Below are positions 49,773-59,428 of a stretch of DNA of 64,000 nt, piece by piece (position 1 is the stretch's first letter; every line of letters starts with the position of its first letter). Below the pieces are notes generated by a model. That model was not told where the DNA came from. It worked only from the letters and a program-made list of their open reading frames with translations, and ran no database searches. Location: NCBI GenBank assembly GCA_003148945.1, contig QGGY01000011.1, positions 124,001 through 188,000 on the forward strand, written 5' to 3'. Both the position numbers and the translations under genes were made by a program. This DNA is from Murimonas intestini (GTDB taxonomy: Bacteria > Bacillota > Clostridia > Lachnospirales > Lachnospiraceae).

Positions 49773-50984
49773 ATGAAAGTGCCCAGTTACAAATATAAAG
49801 CAAGGGACATCGACGGAAAGAAGCGAAAAGGCCTTCTGGAAGCGCCCAATGAGGACGAACTCTATAATAAGCTGAAGCTGGAAGGCTTGTACCTGGAAAA
49901 GGCAGTGCTGGCGGACGGGCAGAGGTCTAAGAAGAAGTTAAAGACTAAGGCCCTGTCTGAATTCTGCAGGCAGCTGGGAACTTTGCTGGGGGCCGGTGTA
50001 TCGCTGGTGCGTGCATTGTCCATCATAAGCCAGGAAGAGAGTCTGAGGCTCTATGAGAAGATGATATATGAAGATGTGCTCCGTCTTATACGTCAGGGTA
50101 TATCACTGTCAGACGCCATGGAGCAGCAGAACGGGGCTTTCCCTGACCTGCTCATAAATATGATAAAGGCCGCCCAGGAGAGCGGCAGCATGGATAAGAC
50201 GGCTATGCGTATGGCTGTCCACTATGAGAAGGATTATAAGCTGAATGGAAAGCTGAAGAATGCCATGATCTACCCATGTATCCTGCTTGTGCTGATCGTA
50301 TTGGTTGTTATATTTATTGTTTCGTTTGTTATTCCGCAGTTTTCTGACCTGTTCAGCCAGATGGAGGAGCTGCCGCTTCCCACCAGGGTGGTTCTTGGAG
50401 TGAGCGATGCTTTTCAGTATTACTGGTATTTTATCCTGGCCGGTGTGGCTGTTGTGGTGCTGGTCATCAAAGGGATATTCAGTATTCCCAAGGTACATAT
50501 ATGGAAAGATAAAATGAAGCTTCGGCTTCCTGTTTTTGGAAAGCTGTATAAGGTAATCTATACGGCCAGGTTTGCAAGGACCCTGAGCTCTCTGTATTCA
50601 GCGGGTCTTCCCATAGTGCTGGCCCTGCAGGTGGGCAGAAAGACGGTGGGCAATTCTTATATGGACCAGCAGTTTGATGAGGTGATCGCCCAGGTCCGGG
50701 CCGGAGGGAATCTATCGGCGGCATTGAAGACAGTAGATGGATTTGTAAATAAGCTCTCTTCCACGATCATGATCGGTGAGGAGACAGGAAGCCTAGATTC
50801 TATGCTGGATTCGATCTCAGATACTCTTGATTATGAATCAGAGATCGCCATCAGCAAGATGGTGACTATGCTGGAACCTGTACTTATCGTGGTTATGGCA
50901 GTTATTGTGGGATTTATCATGATTGCTGTTATGCTTCCAATCTATGACTCATACAGTGCAATCGAGACTTCAGCATACAATTAG
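49773..50984 (+). CDS. pilC: Type IV pilus inner-membrane platform protein PilC
   Basis: 403-residue GspF/PilC-family platform protein on which the ATPases act. Two T2SSF domains are visible, the first opening with FCRQLGTLLGAGVSLVRAL and the second with FARTLSSLYSAGLPIVLAL, each followed by hydrophobic segments (near residues 165-195, 215-235 and 370-395). N-terminal YKYKARDIDGKKRKG is the usual start. AAAGGGG precedes the ATG. It follows pilD after 24 bases in the assembly operon. Confidence 0.95.
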   Translation: MKVPSYKYKARDIDGKKRKGLLEAPNEDELYNKLKLEGLYLEKAVLADGQRSKKKLKTKALSEFCRQLGTLLGAGVSLVRALSIISQEESLRLYEKMIYEDVLRLIRQGISLSDAMEQQNGAFPDLLINMIKAAQESGSMDKTAMRMAVHYEKDYKLNGKLKNAMIYPCILLVLIVLVVIFIVSFVIPQFSDLFSQMEELPLPTRVVLGVSDAFQYYWYFILAGVAVVVLVIKGIFSIPKVHIWKDKMKLRLPVFGKLYKVIYTARFARTLSSLYSAGLPIVLALQVGRKTVGNSYMDQQFDEVIAQVRAGGNLSAALKTVDGFVNKLSSTIMIGEETGSLDSMLDSISDTLDYESEIAISKMVTMLEPVLIVVMAVIVGFIMIAVMLPIYDSYSAIETSAYN

Positions 50985-50996
50985 GAGGACTTTTTA

Positions 50997-52454
50997 ATGG
51001 TTACATCAGTTTATTTATCGAATAATACAGTCCGTGTGCTGGAAGGCACAGGAGGCAGGAGCAGTTTAGCGGTGGGAAGGATCTGCGAGCTGCAGCTTCC
51101 GGAAGGCTGCCTTATAAATGGCGTGATCACCAATGCTCAGGGACTGGAGGCTGAACTGAAGGAATTCTGGGCGGAGAATAAGCTTTCTAAAAAGAATATC
51201 ATGCTGGTCATCGGAAGCTCTCAGTTTACAGTGAAAGAGCTGGATCTGCCTAATATGAGCAGCAGGAAGCTATTAGATATGCTTCCAAGGGAAATGGCGG
51301 ACGCGGAACGAAAGGAAGCGCCGCTATGCGACTATATGTATCTGCGGAAGCAGGAGAAGAAGGGCGCTATGCATATCATAGGCGCTATGGTTGAGAGAAA
51401 CTTTCTCGATGAGTATGTGCAGCTCTTCCAAAGGCTGGGCATCTCTATAGAGGGAATCCAGATGGTCAGGACGAGTATGCTGAGTGTATTTGCATATCTG
51501 CCTGAATTGTCGGGAAAGACGTGTATCATACAGATCCTGGACGGAAACAATCTGACAAGTATTCTGCTGATAGAAGGAGCTTACAGGTATTCTACAAGAG
51601 TCCGGCTCTTCAATGAGGAGGGGACTCCTGAGTTCGCCAGGGAGATCGCCAGAAATGTCAGCACTATCATACAGTTTAATTCCACACAGAAGGATTCTGT
51701 GCCTGTCAAAGAATTCTGTATCGGCGGCCTGAAGCAGAGGGAGGACTGTATATCAGCTGTGGAGAGTCTGGGACTGAAGGAATTTGACCTGTCACTGAAT
51801 GCAAAGCTGAACCTTCCGGATGGTGAGGAGGCCAGAGATTACCTTCCTGAGCTGGGGGCATTTGCTGCGCGTTCCAAAGGAATTAATTTCTGGCAGGCAT
51901 ATAAGAAGAATCCGGCCAGGCAGAAAGCGCTGGGTGAGGCTGTACACTATGCTGTTCCGGGGCTTGTGGTGCTGGGGATCTGCGTGGCAGTCTGCGGCGG
52001 ATTATTTGTGAGGAATTATTTCAAGCAGGCCGGGCTGGATGAGCTGGATGCCTACCTGATGGATATGAATAATATAGAGATGTCCATGGAAGCCGACAGA
52101 CTGTCAGCGGAACTGGCAGTCCTGAAGAGGAAGACAGCCTCGGCGCAGACGGTGGAGGCAGCATTAAGTTCCTATCCCAAGGTGAACAGCCGGGTGACGG
52201 ATGCGGTTATAGCCTGCGGAGGCAGAACGGTGGAGATTGAGGTGCAGAGTTATCTGGCGGAGACGGGTACGCTCAGCCTGCTGGCAACGGCTGCTAATGT
52301 AACGGAGATCAATGCGTTCATAGACAGGCTGGAAGCTGCCAATCTGTTTGACCGGGTGGAATATACAGGATATGCTTATATGGAAGAGGCAAAAGTTTAC
52401 AATATCAACGTGGTCTGCTATCTGGCAGAGACGGCAGGAAAGCAGGTGGATTGA
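50997..52454 (+). CDS. PilM-PilN fusion, pilus assembly protein
   Basis: 485 residues. The N-terminal ~300 residues read as an actin-like PilM domain (MVTSVYLSNNTVRVLE; NIMLVIGSSQFTVKELDLP; IQILDGNNLTSILL). A single membrane segment (about 316-340) is followed by a coiled-coil and a small alpha/beta domain like PilN (about 345-480). Canonical systems have these as separate cytoplasmic and membrane proteins; here they are one chain. AGGAGG precedes the ATG. The PilO-like gene follows with almost no gap. The fusion call rests on order and topology and would need a profile search. Confidence 0.8.
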   Translation: MVTSVYLSNNTVRVLEGTGGRSSLAVGRICELQLPEGCLINGVITNAQGLEAELKEFWAENKLSKKNIMLVIGSSQFTVKELDLPNMSSRKLLDMLPREMADAERKEAPLCDYMYLRKQEKKGAMHIIGAMVERNFLDEYVQLFQRLGISIEGIQMVRTSMLSVFAYLPELSGKTCIIQILDGNNLTSILLIEGAYRYSTRVRLFNEEGTPEFAREIARNVSTIIQFNSTQKDSVPVKEFCIGGLKQREDCISAVESLGLKEFDLSLNAKLNLPDGEEARDYLPELGAFAARSKGINFWQAYKKNPARQKALGEAVHYAVPGLVVLGICVAVCGGLFVRNYFKQAGLDELDAYLMDMNNIEMSMEADRLSAELAVLKRKTASAQTVEAALSSYPKVNSRVTDAVIACGGRTVEIEVQSYLAETGTLSLLATAANVTEINAFIDRLEAANLFDRVEYTGYAYMEEAKVYNINVVCYLAETAGKQVD

Positions 52455-52456
52455 GT

Positions 52457-53170
52457 ATGACATTTGAGGTAACGCAGAGAGATAAGAAGCTGCTGGCATT
52501 TCTTGCGGTAGTTGTCATAGGCGTGCTGTTTACTGTTTTTGGCATACTTCCGCTGCTGGATACGGGTTCCAGTCTGGATACGGAGATAGAGGTTGCCCAG
52601 CAGAGCAAACAGGTTATGGAAGAGAAGATCGCCTCTCTTCCTGTTTATCAGGCACAATATGAAGAGGCGGATAAGGCCTGGAAAGAGGAAGCCCTAAACT
52701 TCAGCGATATGATGAGCAGCCAGGAGATTGACAAACTGGTAACAGGTGTGATGCTTTCATGCAGTCTTGAAGCTAAGAACATGAGCATTACATTTAAGGC
52801 GGAACCCCAGTCGCTGGCGCCGTATTATGCTTCTGAGGCAGCAGCTTTAGCGGAACAGCAGAAGCAGGAGGCAGCAGCGGCAGCCCAGAACGGAGATGCC
52901 GCCGCCGGAACAGACAGCGGAGCGGCAGCAGTGGGCACAGGAGCAGCAGACGGGCAGAGTATGATCTCTGTGGCGGCAGTTTCACTTACCACAGAAGGAG
53001 ATGCAGTACATATCCGTCAGCTCATTGATGTATTTTCAGATGATTATCCGGGAATCAGGATCACAGACCTGAATTATGAGACTAATGAGATCACAGACAA
53101 GAAGGGAATTGTCACTTCTACCAGCACTGTGCTCCGGCTGGGGCTGGAGATCTACATGTGCGAGAAATAG
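52457..53170 (+). CDS. pilO: PilO-like pilus assembly protein
   Basis: 237 residues: short cytoplasmic start, one membrane segment (about 13-33), a coiled-coil (about 40-90) and a C-terminal ferredoxin-like domain, the topology of PilO. An Ala/Gln/Gly-rich insert (about 125-170: AAALAEQQKQEAAAAAQ) separates coiled coil and final strands. It begins 2 bases after the stop of the PilM-PilN gene (ATG 52457; an in-frame TTG at 52451 overlaps that stop). It should pair with the PilN-like part of the preceding protein. Confidence 0.8.
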   Translation: MTFEVTQRDKKLLAFLAVVVIGVLFTVFGILPLLDTGSSLDTEIEVAQQSKQVMEEKIASLPVYQAQYEEADKAWKEEALNFSDMMSSQEIDKLVTGVMLSCSLEAKNMSITFKAEPQSLAPYYASEAAALAEQQKQEAAAAAQNGDAAAGTDSGAAAVGTGAADGQSMISVAAVSLTTEGDAVHIRQLIDVFSDDYPGIRITDLNYETNEITDKKGIVTSTSTVLRLGLEIYMCEK

Positions 53171-53204
53171 ATAACTGCGCAGGACGGCAGATGGAGGAAT
53201 AGGC

Positions 53205-54866
53205 GTGAATATAAAGAATATCCCCATTGGTGAGGTTTTAAAAGAATATGGGTACATAACAGAGGAGCAGCTTCAGGAGGCTTTGAAGGCCCAGAAGGGA
53301 AAGCGTCTTGGTGACCTTCTGATCGAGATGGGATTTATCACAGAGCGGCAGAAGCTTCAGGCTCTGGCGGAAAGGCTGACCCTGAGGCTGACAGACCTGT
53401 CAGGCGTGCAGGCTGAGCTGGAAGCTGTGGAGATGATTCCCAGGGCGCTGGCAGAGAAATATAATATCCTTGCCATCAGGAAATCCGAGCATTATCTGAC
53501 TGTTGTTACAGATGAACCTATGAATTTCTATGGGCTGGAGGATATCCGCCAGCTGGTGGGGAAGGACCTTGAGATCCTTCTGGCAGAAAAGGCGCCTGTG
53601 GCGCGGGCAATAGAATATTATTACGCGGAAGTGGAGGCCAGGGCTGCCACCAGGAATGCCAATACCAGCATGAAGGAAGAAGTAGAGGAGATTGAGCTGG
53701 AAGAGGGCGAAGGTGACGCTCCTATTATCAAGCTGCTCAGCAGCCTTATACAGAGGGCCTACAGCACCCATGCCAGTGATATCCATATAGAGCCTTTTGA
53801 GACAAAGACTCTTGTGCGTATGAGGATCGACGGGACGATCGTTGAATATGTCACTCTTCAGAGGTCTGTCCACGCATCCCTCATAGCCAGGATGAAGATC
53901 CTGGCAGATCTGGATATAGCGGAGAGAAGGATACCTCAGGACGGTCATTTCCGGACTAAGATAGAGAGTGAGATGATCAATATCCGTGTTTCTGTCATCC
54001 CTACTGTATTTGGAGAGAAAGCAGTGCTGCGTCTTTTGGCCAGCAATGGAGCCATTGACCATGCGGATGCCTTTGGAATGAATGAAACGGATTACATGAA
54101 GTTCAGGAAGATGCTTAAATCCCCTAACGGGATCATCTATCTGACTGGTCCTACGGGTTCCGGCAAGAGTACAACCCTCTATATGGTGCTGGAGGAGCTG
54201 GCGAAGGGCCAGGTGAATATCTCCACCATTGAGGACCCTGTGGAGAAGAATGTGGCAAAGATCAACCAGATGCAGGTCAACAATATGGCAGGACTGACAT
54301 TTGAAACAGGACTGAGGGCTCTTCTGCGCCAGGACCCTGACATTATCATGGTAGGTGAGACGCGTGACGCGGAAACGGCTTCTATTTCCATCAGAGCCGC
54401 CATTACAGGACATCTTGTGTTGTCCACCCTCCATACAAACAATGCCATATCTTCCATCGTGCGTCTGATCGATATGGGAATGGAGCCATACATGATAGCC
54501 AACTCCCTTGTAGGCGTGGTGGCCCAGAGGCTTATGAGGAAGGTATGTCCTCACTGCTGCAGGGAGGCAGAGACAACTCCTGATGAGCGCAAGATCCTGG
54601 GCGAAGAGATCATGACAGTGAAAAAGGCGGTTGGCTGCAACAGATGCAATTTTACGGGATATAATGGGCGTGTTGCCATTCATGAAATAGTGAACATAGA
54701 TGATGAGATACGCCAGATGATAACGAACAGGGCTTCTATGGCGGAGATCACTGAATATGCAGTGCGCACCCAGGATATGAAGAGCCTGAAGCAGGCAGGA
54801 CAGGAACTGGTCAGGGCAGGCATCACAACCATGGATGAGCTTGTCAAAATAGCTTATTATTCATAG
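53205..54866 (+). CDS. pilB: Type IV pilus extension ATPase PilB
   Basis: 553-residue GspE/PilB ATPase that powers pilus extension. N-terminal MshEN-type domain (about 1-150), a region often able to bind c-di-GMP in this family, then the ATPase with SDIHIEPFE, Walker A GPTGSGKST (about 315-323), the Asp box, Walker B MVGETRD (about 381-387), the His box LHTNNA and the zinc site CPHC...CNRC (about 448-482). GTG start with GGAGGA at good spacing. The MshEN domain plus the EAL protein at 17-19 kb make c-di-GMP control conceivable, but the binding residues were not checked in detail. Confidence 0.95.
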   Translation: MNIKNIPIGEVLKEYGYITEEQLQEALKAQKGKRLGDLLIEMGFITERQKLQALAERLTLRLTDLSGVQAELEAVEMIPRALAEKYNILAIRKSEHYLTVVTDEPMNFYGLEDIRQLVGKDLEILLAEKAPVARAIEYYYAEVEARAATRNANTSMKEEVEEIELEEGEGDAPIIKLLSSLIQRAYSTHASDIHIEPFETKTLVRMRIDGTIVEYVTLQRSVHASLIARMKILADLDIAERRIPQDGHFRTKIESEMINIRVSVIPTVFGEKAVLRLLASNGAIDHADAFGMNETDYMKFRKMLKSPNGIIYLTGPTGSGKSTTLYMVLEELAKGQVNISTIEDPVEKNVAKINQMQVNNMAGLTFETGLRALLRQDPDIIMVGETRDAETASISIRAAITGHLVLSTLHTNNAISSIVRLIDMGMEPYMIANSLVGVVAQRLMRKVCPHCCREAETTPDERKILGEEIMTVKKAVGCNRCNFTGYNGRVAIHEIVNIDDEIRQMITNRASMAEITEYAVRTQDMKSLKQAGQELVRAGITTMDELVKIAYYS

Positions 54867-54884
54867 GAAGGGCGGAGCAAATAT

Positions 54885-55931
54885 ATGAACGCAGAACAGA
54901 TGATTTTGATGGCCAGAGAAAAAGGATGCTCTGATATCCATGTGTCAGAAGGAATGGATCTGACATTCAGGATCAACGGACGTCTTATGGACAGCGGCAT
55001 ATATATGTCGGCTGCGGAGAGCAGGGAATTGATCATGAATATGCTTTCTTCAGTTCAGAAAGGGGAGCTGGAGAGCGGCAGGGATCTGGACTTTGCCATA
55101 CAGACACCTGACGGGAACAGGCAGCGTGTGAATGTCTACCGTTACCAGCGCAAGCTGGCAGCCACTATCAGGCTTTTGAACAACAGGATCCCGGTACTGG
55201 AAGAACTGGGGCTGCCCCCGGTGCTGCGCAGGCTGGCTGATGAGCCGAGGGGGCTTATTCTTGTCACAGGCCCTACAGGCAGCGGTAAATCCACCACCCT
55301 GGCGTCTATGATAGACTATATCAACAGTACAAGGGCGGAACATATCCTGACTATTGAAGACCCTATTGAATATGTATACCAGCAGAAGCATTCTGTCATC
55401 CACCAGAGGGAGGTGGGGGAGGATGTATGTGATTTCGCCTCTGCCCTGCGCTCCGCCCTCCGTGAGGATCCTGATGTGATCCTGGTAGGTGAGATGCGTG
55501 ACTATGAGACGATCTCTGCTGCCGTGACCGCCGCCGAGACAGGACATCTCGTATTATCCACCCTTCATACCACAGGGGCGGCGCTGACTATTGACAGGAT
55601 CATTGATGCCTGTCCTCCCGGGGCCCAGAATCAGATCAGGACCCAGTTATCAGGCGTGCTCCAGGGAGTCATCACCCAGACACTCATTCCTGAGCCTTCA
55701 GGTCTTGGGCGCTATCCTGCCACTGAGATACTCATCGGTACGGACGCCGCATTAAACCTGATTAGGGAGAATAAGTGCCACCAGATGAATACTGTTATGC
55801 AGTCGGGTGCTTCACTTGGAATGCACTCGCTGAACATGGATCTTACACGTCTTGTGAGAGAGGGAAAGATCACAAGGGATGACGCAATGAAGTATTCCAA
55901 CAACAAGAAGGAGCTGCTTCAGTATTTATAA
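54885..55931 (+). CDS. pilT: Type IV pilus retraction ATPase PilT
   Basis: 348-residue retraction ATPase, implying that these pili can be pulled back (twitching, adhesion under tension or DNA uptake). Seen: SDIHVSEGMDLTFRING, Walker A GPTGSGKST (about 128-136), TIEDPIEYVY, Walker B VILVGEMRD, the LSTLHTTGA His box and the C-terminal GMHSLNMDLTRLVREGKI. Unlike PilB it has no zinc site. It is the last pil gene, 18 bases after pilB, and is followed by two hairpins. Confidence 0.96.
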   Translation: MNAEQMILMAREKGCSDIHVSEGMDLTFRINGRLMDSGIYMSAAESRELIMNMLSSVQKGELESGRDLDFAIQTPDGNRQRVNVYRYQRKLAATIRLLNNRIPVLEELGLPPVLRRLADEPRGLILVTGPTGSGKSTTLASMIDYINSTRAEHILTIEDPIEYVYQQKHSVIHQREVGEDVCDFASALRSALREDPDVILVGEMRDYETISAAVTAAETGHLVLSTLHTTGAALTIDRIIDACPPGAQNQIRTQLSGVLQGVITQTLIPEPSGLGRYPATEILIGTDAALNLIRENKCHQMNTVMQSGASLGMHSLNMDLTRLVREGKITRDDAMKYSNNKKELLQYL

Positions 55932-55952
55932 GGCATGAAAAAAGAAAACGGG

Positions 55953-56007
55953 GCCGCTTCAAAAAGCGGCGGCTGAAGGTGGGAGGAGGACTCCCGCCTT
56001 TTATATT
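55953..56007 (+). terminator. Double-hairpin terminator of the pil operon
   Basis: GCCGCTT/AAGCGGC with a CAAA loop (55953-55970), then GGTGGGAG/CTCCCGCC with a GAGGA loop (55978-55998) and TTTTATATT. Confidence 0.8.
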
Positions 56008-56018
56008 ACGGAGGAAAA

Positions 56019-57884
56019 ATGAAATTCTTATTGACAGCAATAAATGCAAAATATATACATTCAAATCTGGCGCTCTACAGCCTGAGGGCCTATGCAGGAG
56101 AGTATGCCGGGCATGTGAAGCTTTTAGAATATACCATAAACCACAGGCCGGATGAGATCCTTGAGGCGGTCTATCAGGAGCAGCCTGATGTGGCGGCGTT
56201 TTCCTGTTATATCTGGAACCTGGAATACATAAGGCAGGTGGCGGAGGAGCTGAAGAAGATCATGCCCGCGCTGGAAATCTGGGTGGGAGGGCCGGAAGTC
56301 TCTTTTGAGAGCAGTGCATTCCTTAAGAAGAACCCTTATATTAAAGGTGTTATGGCTGGTGAGGGGGAACAGACATTTCTGGAACTTTTAAAGGCTTACC
56401 TGGAATGCGGGGATATTTGCGGGAGCGGAAGGCAGATCCAGGACAGGGGCGGGATGGACAGGGGATGCGGATACTGCCTGCCGGACAGTTCTGCTTCGCG
56501 CATTGCGGGGCTGTGCTTCAGGCGGGAGGACGGCAGTATCCTGACCACCCCGCCCAGGGATTTTACGCCCATGGATGAGATACCGTTTATGTACAGTGAC
56601 ATGTCTGACCTCAGGCATAGGATCGTGTATTATGAGAGCAGCAGAGGGTGCCCGTTCTCATGCAGCTACTGCCTCTCATCTATAGATAAGAGGGTGCGTT
56701 TCAGGAGCCTTCATCTGGTAGAGCAGGAGCTTCAGTTTTTCCTGGACCATAAAGTCCCCCAGGTGAAATTCGTGGACAGGACATTTAACTGCAGCCACAG
56801 CCATGCCCTGTCTGTCTGGAAATATATAAGGGATCATGACAACGGCATTACAAATTTCCACTTTGAGATAGCGGCGGACATATTGAATGACGAGGAAATG
56901 GCTCTTTTAAAGACTATGCGGCCGGGCCTTGTGCAGCTGGAGATAGGGGTGCAGTCTACGAACACAGATACAGTCAGAGAGATCCGCAGGGTCATGGATT
57001 TTGAGGCAGTGAAGAGAAATGTCTTAAGTATCCGTTCAGCCCGCAATATCCATCAGCATCTTGATCTGATAGCGGGACTCCCGTTTGAGGACATGGACAG
57101 CTTTATACGCTCCTTCAATGATGTATATGCACTTGCACCGGACCAGTTCCAGCTGGGTTTTTTGAAGGTGCTGAAGGGCTCTCTGATGCATGAAAAGGCC
57201 AGAGAATATGGTATCCTCTACCACAGCCGCCCCCAGTATGAGGTGCTTTGCTCAGCCTGGCTGCCATACGATGGTCTGCTTCTTTTAAAATCAGTGGAGG
57301 AGATGGTGGAGGTATATTATAACAGCCATCAGTTTGAGAGGACGGTCCGGAGGCTGGAGAGAGAGTTTGAACATCCCTTTGGGATGTATGAAGCGCTGGC
57401 CGGATTTTACAGGGAGAGAGGCTACAGCAAAATGAGCCATTCCAGGATGGCCAGGTTTAAGATATTGAGAGAGTTCATTATGATGCACAGCCCTGTGGCG
57501 GAGAGATCGTCAGGAAATGAGCCCTGGAGGCCTTCAGGCACAGAAGTTCCTGCTTTGGGCGGGGATGACAGGACAGAACTTTATGAGGAGCTTTTGACCC
57601 TTGACTGGTATCTCAGGGAAAACAGCAGGAGCAGGCCGGAGTGGGCTGGGGATGAAGCCGTTCATAAGGACGAAAAGTATGAATTTTACAAGTCTGAGGA
57701 GAAAGAGCCTGTGCATCTGAAGGGGTATGAAGGATACAGAGCCAGGCAGATGATGACAATGACCCATCTGGAATACTTTACTCATGACGTATTGGGGGAT
57801 GGACAAAAAGGCAGATATAGGGTATTGTTTGATTATCAGCAGAGAGATCCGCTGAATGATGATGCCAGAGCCATCTATGTATGA
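56019..57884 (+). CDS. B12-binding-domain radical SAM protein (DUF4080-type)
   Basis: 621 residues. N-terminal cobalamin-binding-like Rossmann domain (FLLTAINAKYIHSNLALYSL; VWVGGPEVSF-like segment), radical SAM core with Cys211, Cys215 and Cys218 (CPFSCSYC) and a C-terminal DUF4080-type region (YFTHDVLG, YRVLFDYQQRDPLN). It is probably a cobalamin-dependent methyltransferase or similar, but no substrate is established for the family. GGAGG precedes the ATG. It follows the pil terminator and is 12 bases before nth, the start of an apparently housekeeping run. Confidence 0.87.
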   Translation: MKFLLTAINAKYIHSNLALYSLRAYAGEYAGHVKLLEYTINHRPDEILEAVYQEQPDVAAFSCYIWNLEYIRQVAEELKKIMPALEIWVGGPEVSFESSAFLKKNPYIKGVMAGEGEQTFLELLKAYLECGDICGSGRQIQDRGGMDRGCGYCLPDSSASRIAGLCFRREDGSILTTPPRDFTPMDEIPFMYSDMSDLRHRIVYYESSRGCPFSCSYCLSSIDKRVRFRSLHLVEQELQFFLDHKVPQVKFVDRTFNCSHSHALSVWKYIRDHDNGITNFHFEIAADILNDEEMALLKTMRPGLVQLEIGVQSTNTDTVREIRRVMDFEAVKRNVLSIRSARNIHQHLDLIAGLPFEDMDSFIRSFNDVYALAPDQFQLGFLKVLKGSLMHEKAREYGILYHSRPQYEVLCSAWLPYDGLLLLKSVEEMVEVYYNSHQFERTVRRLEREFEHPFGMYEALAGFYRERGYSKMSHSRMARFKILREFIMMHSPVAERSSGNEPWRPSGTEVPALGGDDRTELYEELLTLDWYLRENSRSRPEWAGDEAVHKDEKYEFYKSEEKEPVHLKGYEGYRARQMMTMTHLEYFTHDVLGDGQKGRYRVLFDYQQRDPLNDDARAIYV

Positions 57885-57896
57885 GAGGAGATAAAG

Positions 57897-58547
57897 ATGA
57901 CAAAACGCACCAAAGAAATCCTGGATCTGCTGGACGGGCAGTATACAAGAGAATATAAATGCTATCTGAACCATGAGACCCCGTGGCAGCTTCTGATCGC
58001 CACAATGCTCAGCGCCCAGTGCACAGATGCCAGAGTCAATATCGTGACAAAGGATCTGTTCCGGAAGTACGACAGCCTGGAAAAATTTGCTCAGGCTGAT
58101 TTAAAAGAGCTGGAACAGGATATCAAGCCTACGGGCTTCTACCACAATAAGGCAAAGAATATCATTGCCTGTGCCAGAAGGCTGGTGGAAGAATATAACG
58201 GAGAGGTGCCCGAATCCCTGGAGGATCTCACCTCACTTGCGGGAGTGGGACGGAAAACGGCAAACGTGATAAGGGGAAACATTTACCATGAACCCAGTAT
58301 AGTTGTGGACACCCATGTAAAAAGGATATCCAGAAGACTGGGGCTGACAAAGGAAAGTGATCCTGAAAAGATAGAGATGGAGCTTATGAAGGTGCTGCCA
58401 AAGGACCACTGGATCCTGTATAATATCCAGATCATAACCTTTGGACGGCAGATCTGCTTTGCAAGGAGCCCCAGGTGCGAGGATTGTTTCCTTCAGTATT
58501 ACTGCGTGGAATATAAGGAAAAACAAAAGAAAGCGAAAAAGAAATGA
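57897..58547 (+). CDS. nth: Endonuclease III
   Basis: Base-excision-repair glycosylase/lyase for oxidised pyrimidines. The 216-residue protein has the helix-hairpin-helix LAGVGRKTANVI with the catalytic Lys, the catalytic Asp in VVDTHVKRISRRLG and the C-terminal 4Fe-4S motif C-x6-C-x2-C-x5-C (CFARSPRCEDCFLQYYC). AGGAGAT precedes the ATG. Its last 4 bases overlap the start of the exonuclease gene (ATGA). Length and motifs are standard. Confidence 0.97.
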   Translation: MTKRTKEILDLLDGQYTREYKCYLNHETPWQLLIATMLSAQCTDARVNIVTKDLFRKYDSLEKFAQADLKELEQDIKPTGFYHNKAKNIIACARRLVEEYNGEVPESLEDLTSLAGVGRKTANVIRGNIYHEPSIVVDTHVKRISRRLGLTKESDPEKIEMELMKVLPKDHWILYNIQIITFGRQICFARSPRCEDCFLQYYCVEYKEKQKKAKKK

Positions 58548-59260
58548 AGAATAATACGTATATAGCTATTGACCTGGAGACTACAGGGCTGAACCCATCC
58601 GGTGACAAAATACTGGAAATAGGCGCAGCAAGGATCGTGGAGGGGAGGGTCACAGAGACTTACGGGACATTTATTAATGTGGGGATTCCCATTCCGTACT
58701 TTATAACGAATCTGACAGGTATTGATGATGAGATGGCGTCAGGGGGAAAACAGATCAGGGAGGCCATGGGAGAGCTTCTGGACTTCTGCGGTGATGATGT
58801 TCTGCTGGGGCACAATATCCTCTTTGACTACAGCTTCTTAAAGCAGGCAGCGGTGAACAACAGCCTGAAATTTGAACGCCATGGCATTGATACCCTGAAG
58901 ATAGCCAGAAAATGCCTTCCCCAGCTCCCAAGCAGGAAGCTGGAATATCTGTGCAGATATCTTTCCATTGAGACTGAGAACCAGCACAGGGCCCTGGATG
59001 ATGCCCTGGCGGCAAGCGAGGTGTACAGAAAGCTGGCACAGCGCTATTATGAGCAGGCGCCGGAGGTGTTTGAGGCCTGTCCAATGGTGTGCAGGGTGAA
59101 AAAAGAGTGTCCTGCCACAAAAATCCAAAAAGGATACTTGATAGATTTGATAAAATATCATAGAATAGACCTAGACGTGCCTATGGACACGCTGACAAAA
59201 AGTGAGGCATCCAGGTTGATAGATAAAATTATACTGCAGCATGGCAGGATCAAGAGGTGA
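58544..59260 (+). CDS. DnaQ-like 3'-5' exonuclease
   Basis: 238 residues of the DEDDh exonuclease family (DNA polymerase III epsilon type). ExoI motif AIDLETTGL (Asp9, Glu11), ExoII region GHNILFDYSFL and ExoIII HRALDDALAA are present. A C-terminal extension of ~60 residues (CPATKIQKGYLIDLIKYH) is not part of the nuclease fold. It is co-translated with nth by a 4-base overlap, which suggests a repair role rather than replicative proofreading (PolC of Firmicutes carries its own exonuclease). Confidence 0.92.
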   Translation: MKNNTYIAIDLETTGLNPSGDKILEIGAARIVEGRVTETYGTFINVGIPIPYFITNLTGIDDEMASGGKQIREAMGELLDFCGDDVLLGHNILFDYSFLKQAAVNNSLKFERHGIDTLKIARKCLPQLPSRKLEYLCRYLSIETENQHRALDDALAASEVYRKLAQRYYEQAPEVFEACPMVCRVKKECPATKIQKGYLIDLIKYHRIDLDVPMDTLTKSEASRLIDKIILQHGRIKR

Positions 59261-59267
59261 ATCAAAT

Positions 59268-59375
59268 ATGATTAATTTTAACAGCAGTAAAACAAGGCGC
59301 AAAATTGCAGCAGTAATTATTATCGTGCTGGTCGTGGCGATGATATTGCCTGTAGTATTGGAACTTGTGATGTAA
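59268..59375 (+). CDS. 35-residue single-span membrane protein
   Basis: A short frame starting MINFNSSKTRRKI followed by one hydrophobic helix (AAVIIIVLVVAMILPVVLEL). AGAGGTGA (59253-59260) lies 7 bases before the ATG, overlapping the stop of the exonuclease gene, so it looks translated and coupled. The positively charged N-terminus predicts an N-in orientation. No function is known; it has the look of a small membrane regulatory or stabilising peptide. Confidence 0.65.
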   Translation: MINFNSSKTRRKIAAVIIIVLVVAMILPVVLELVM

Positions 59376-59428
59376 CACGCAGTACTATTCACAACAAACA
59401 GGGTTAGATAATGATAAGGAGTGTTTAT

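Noticed and set aside
53400..54683. Long minus-strand open frame of 427 codons opposite pilB
   Set aside because: It lies wholly inside a gene with full catalytic motifs, lacks a ribosome site and has no protein-like motifs; it is a codon-bias shadow.
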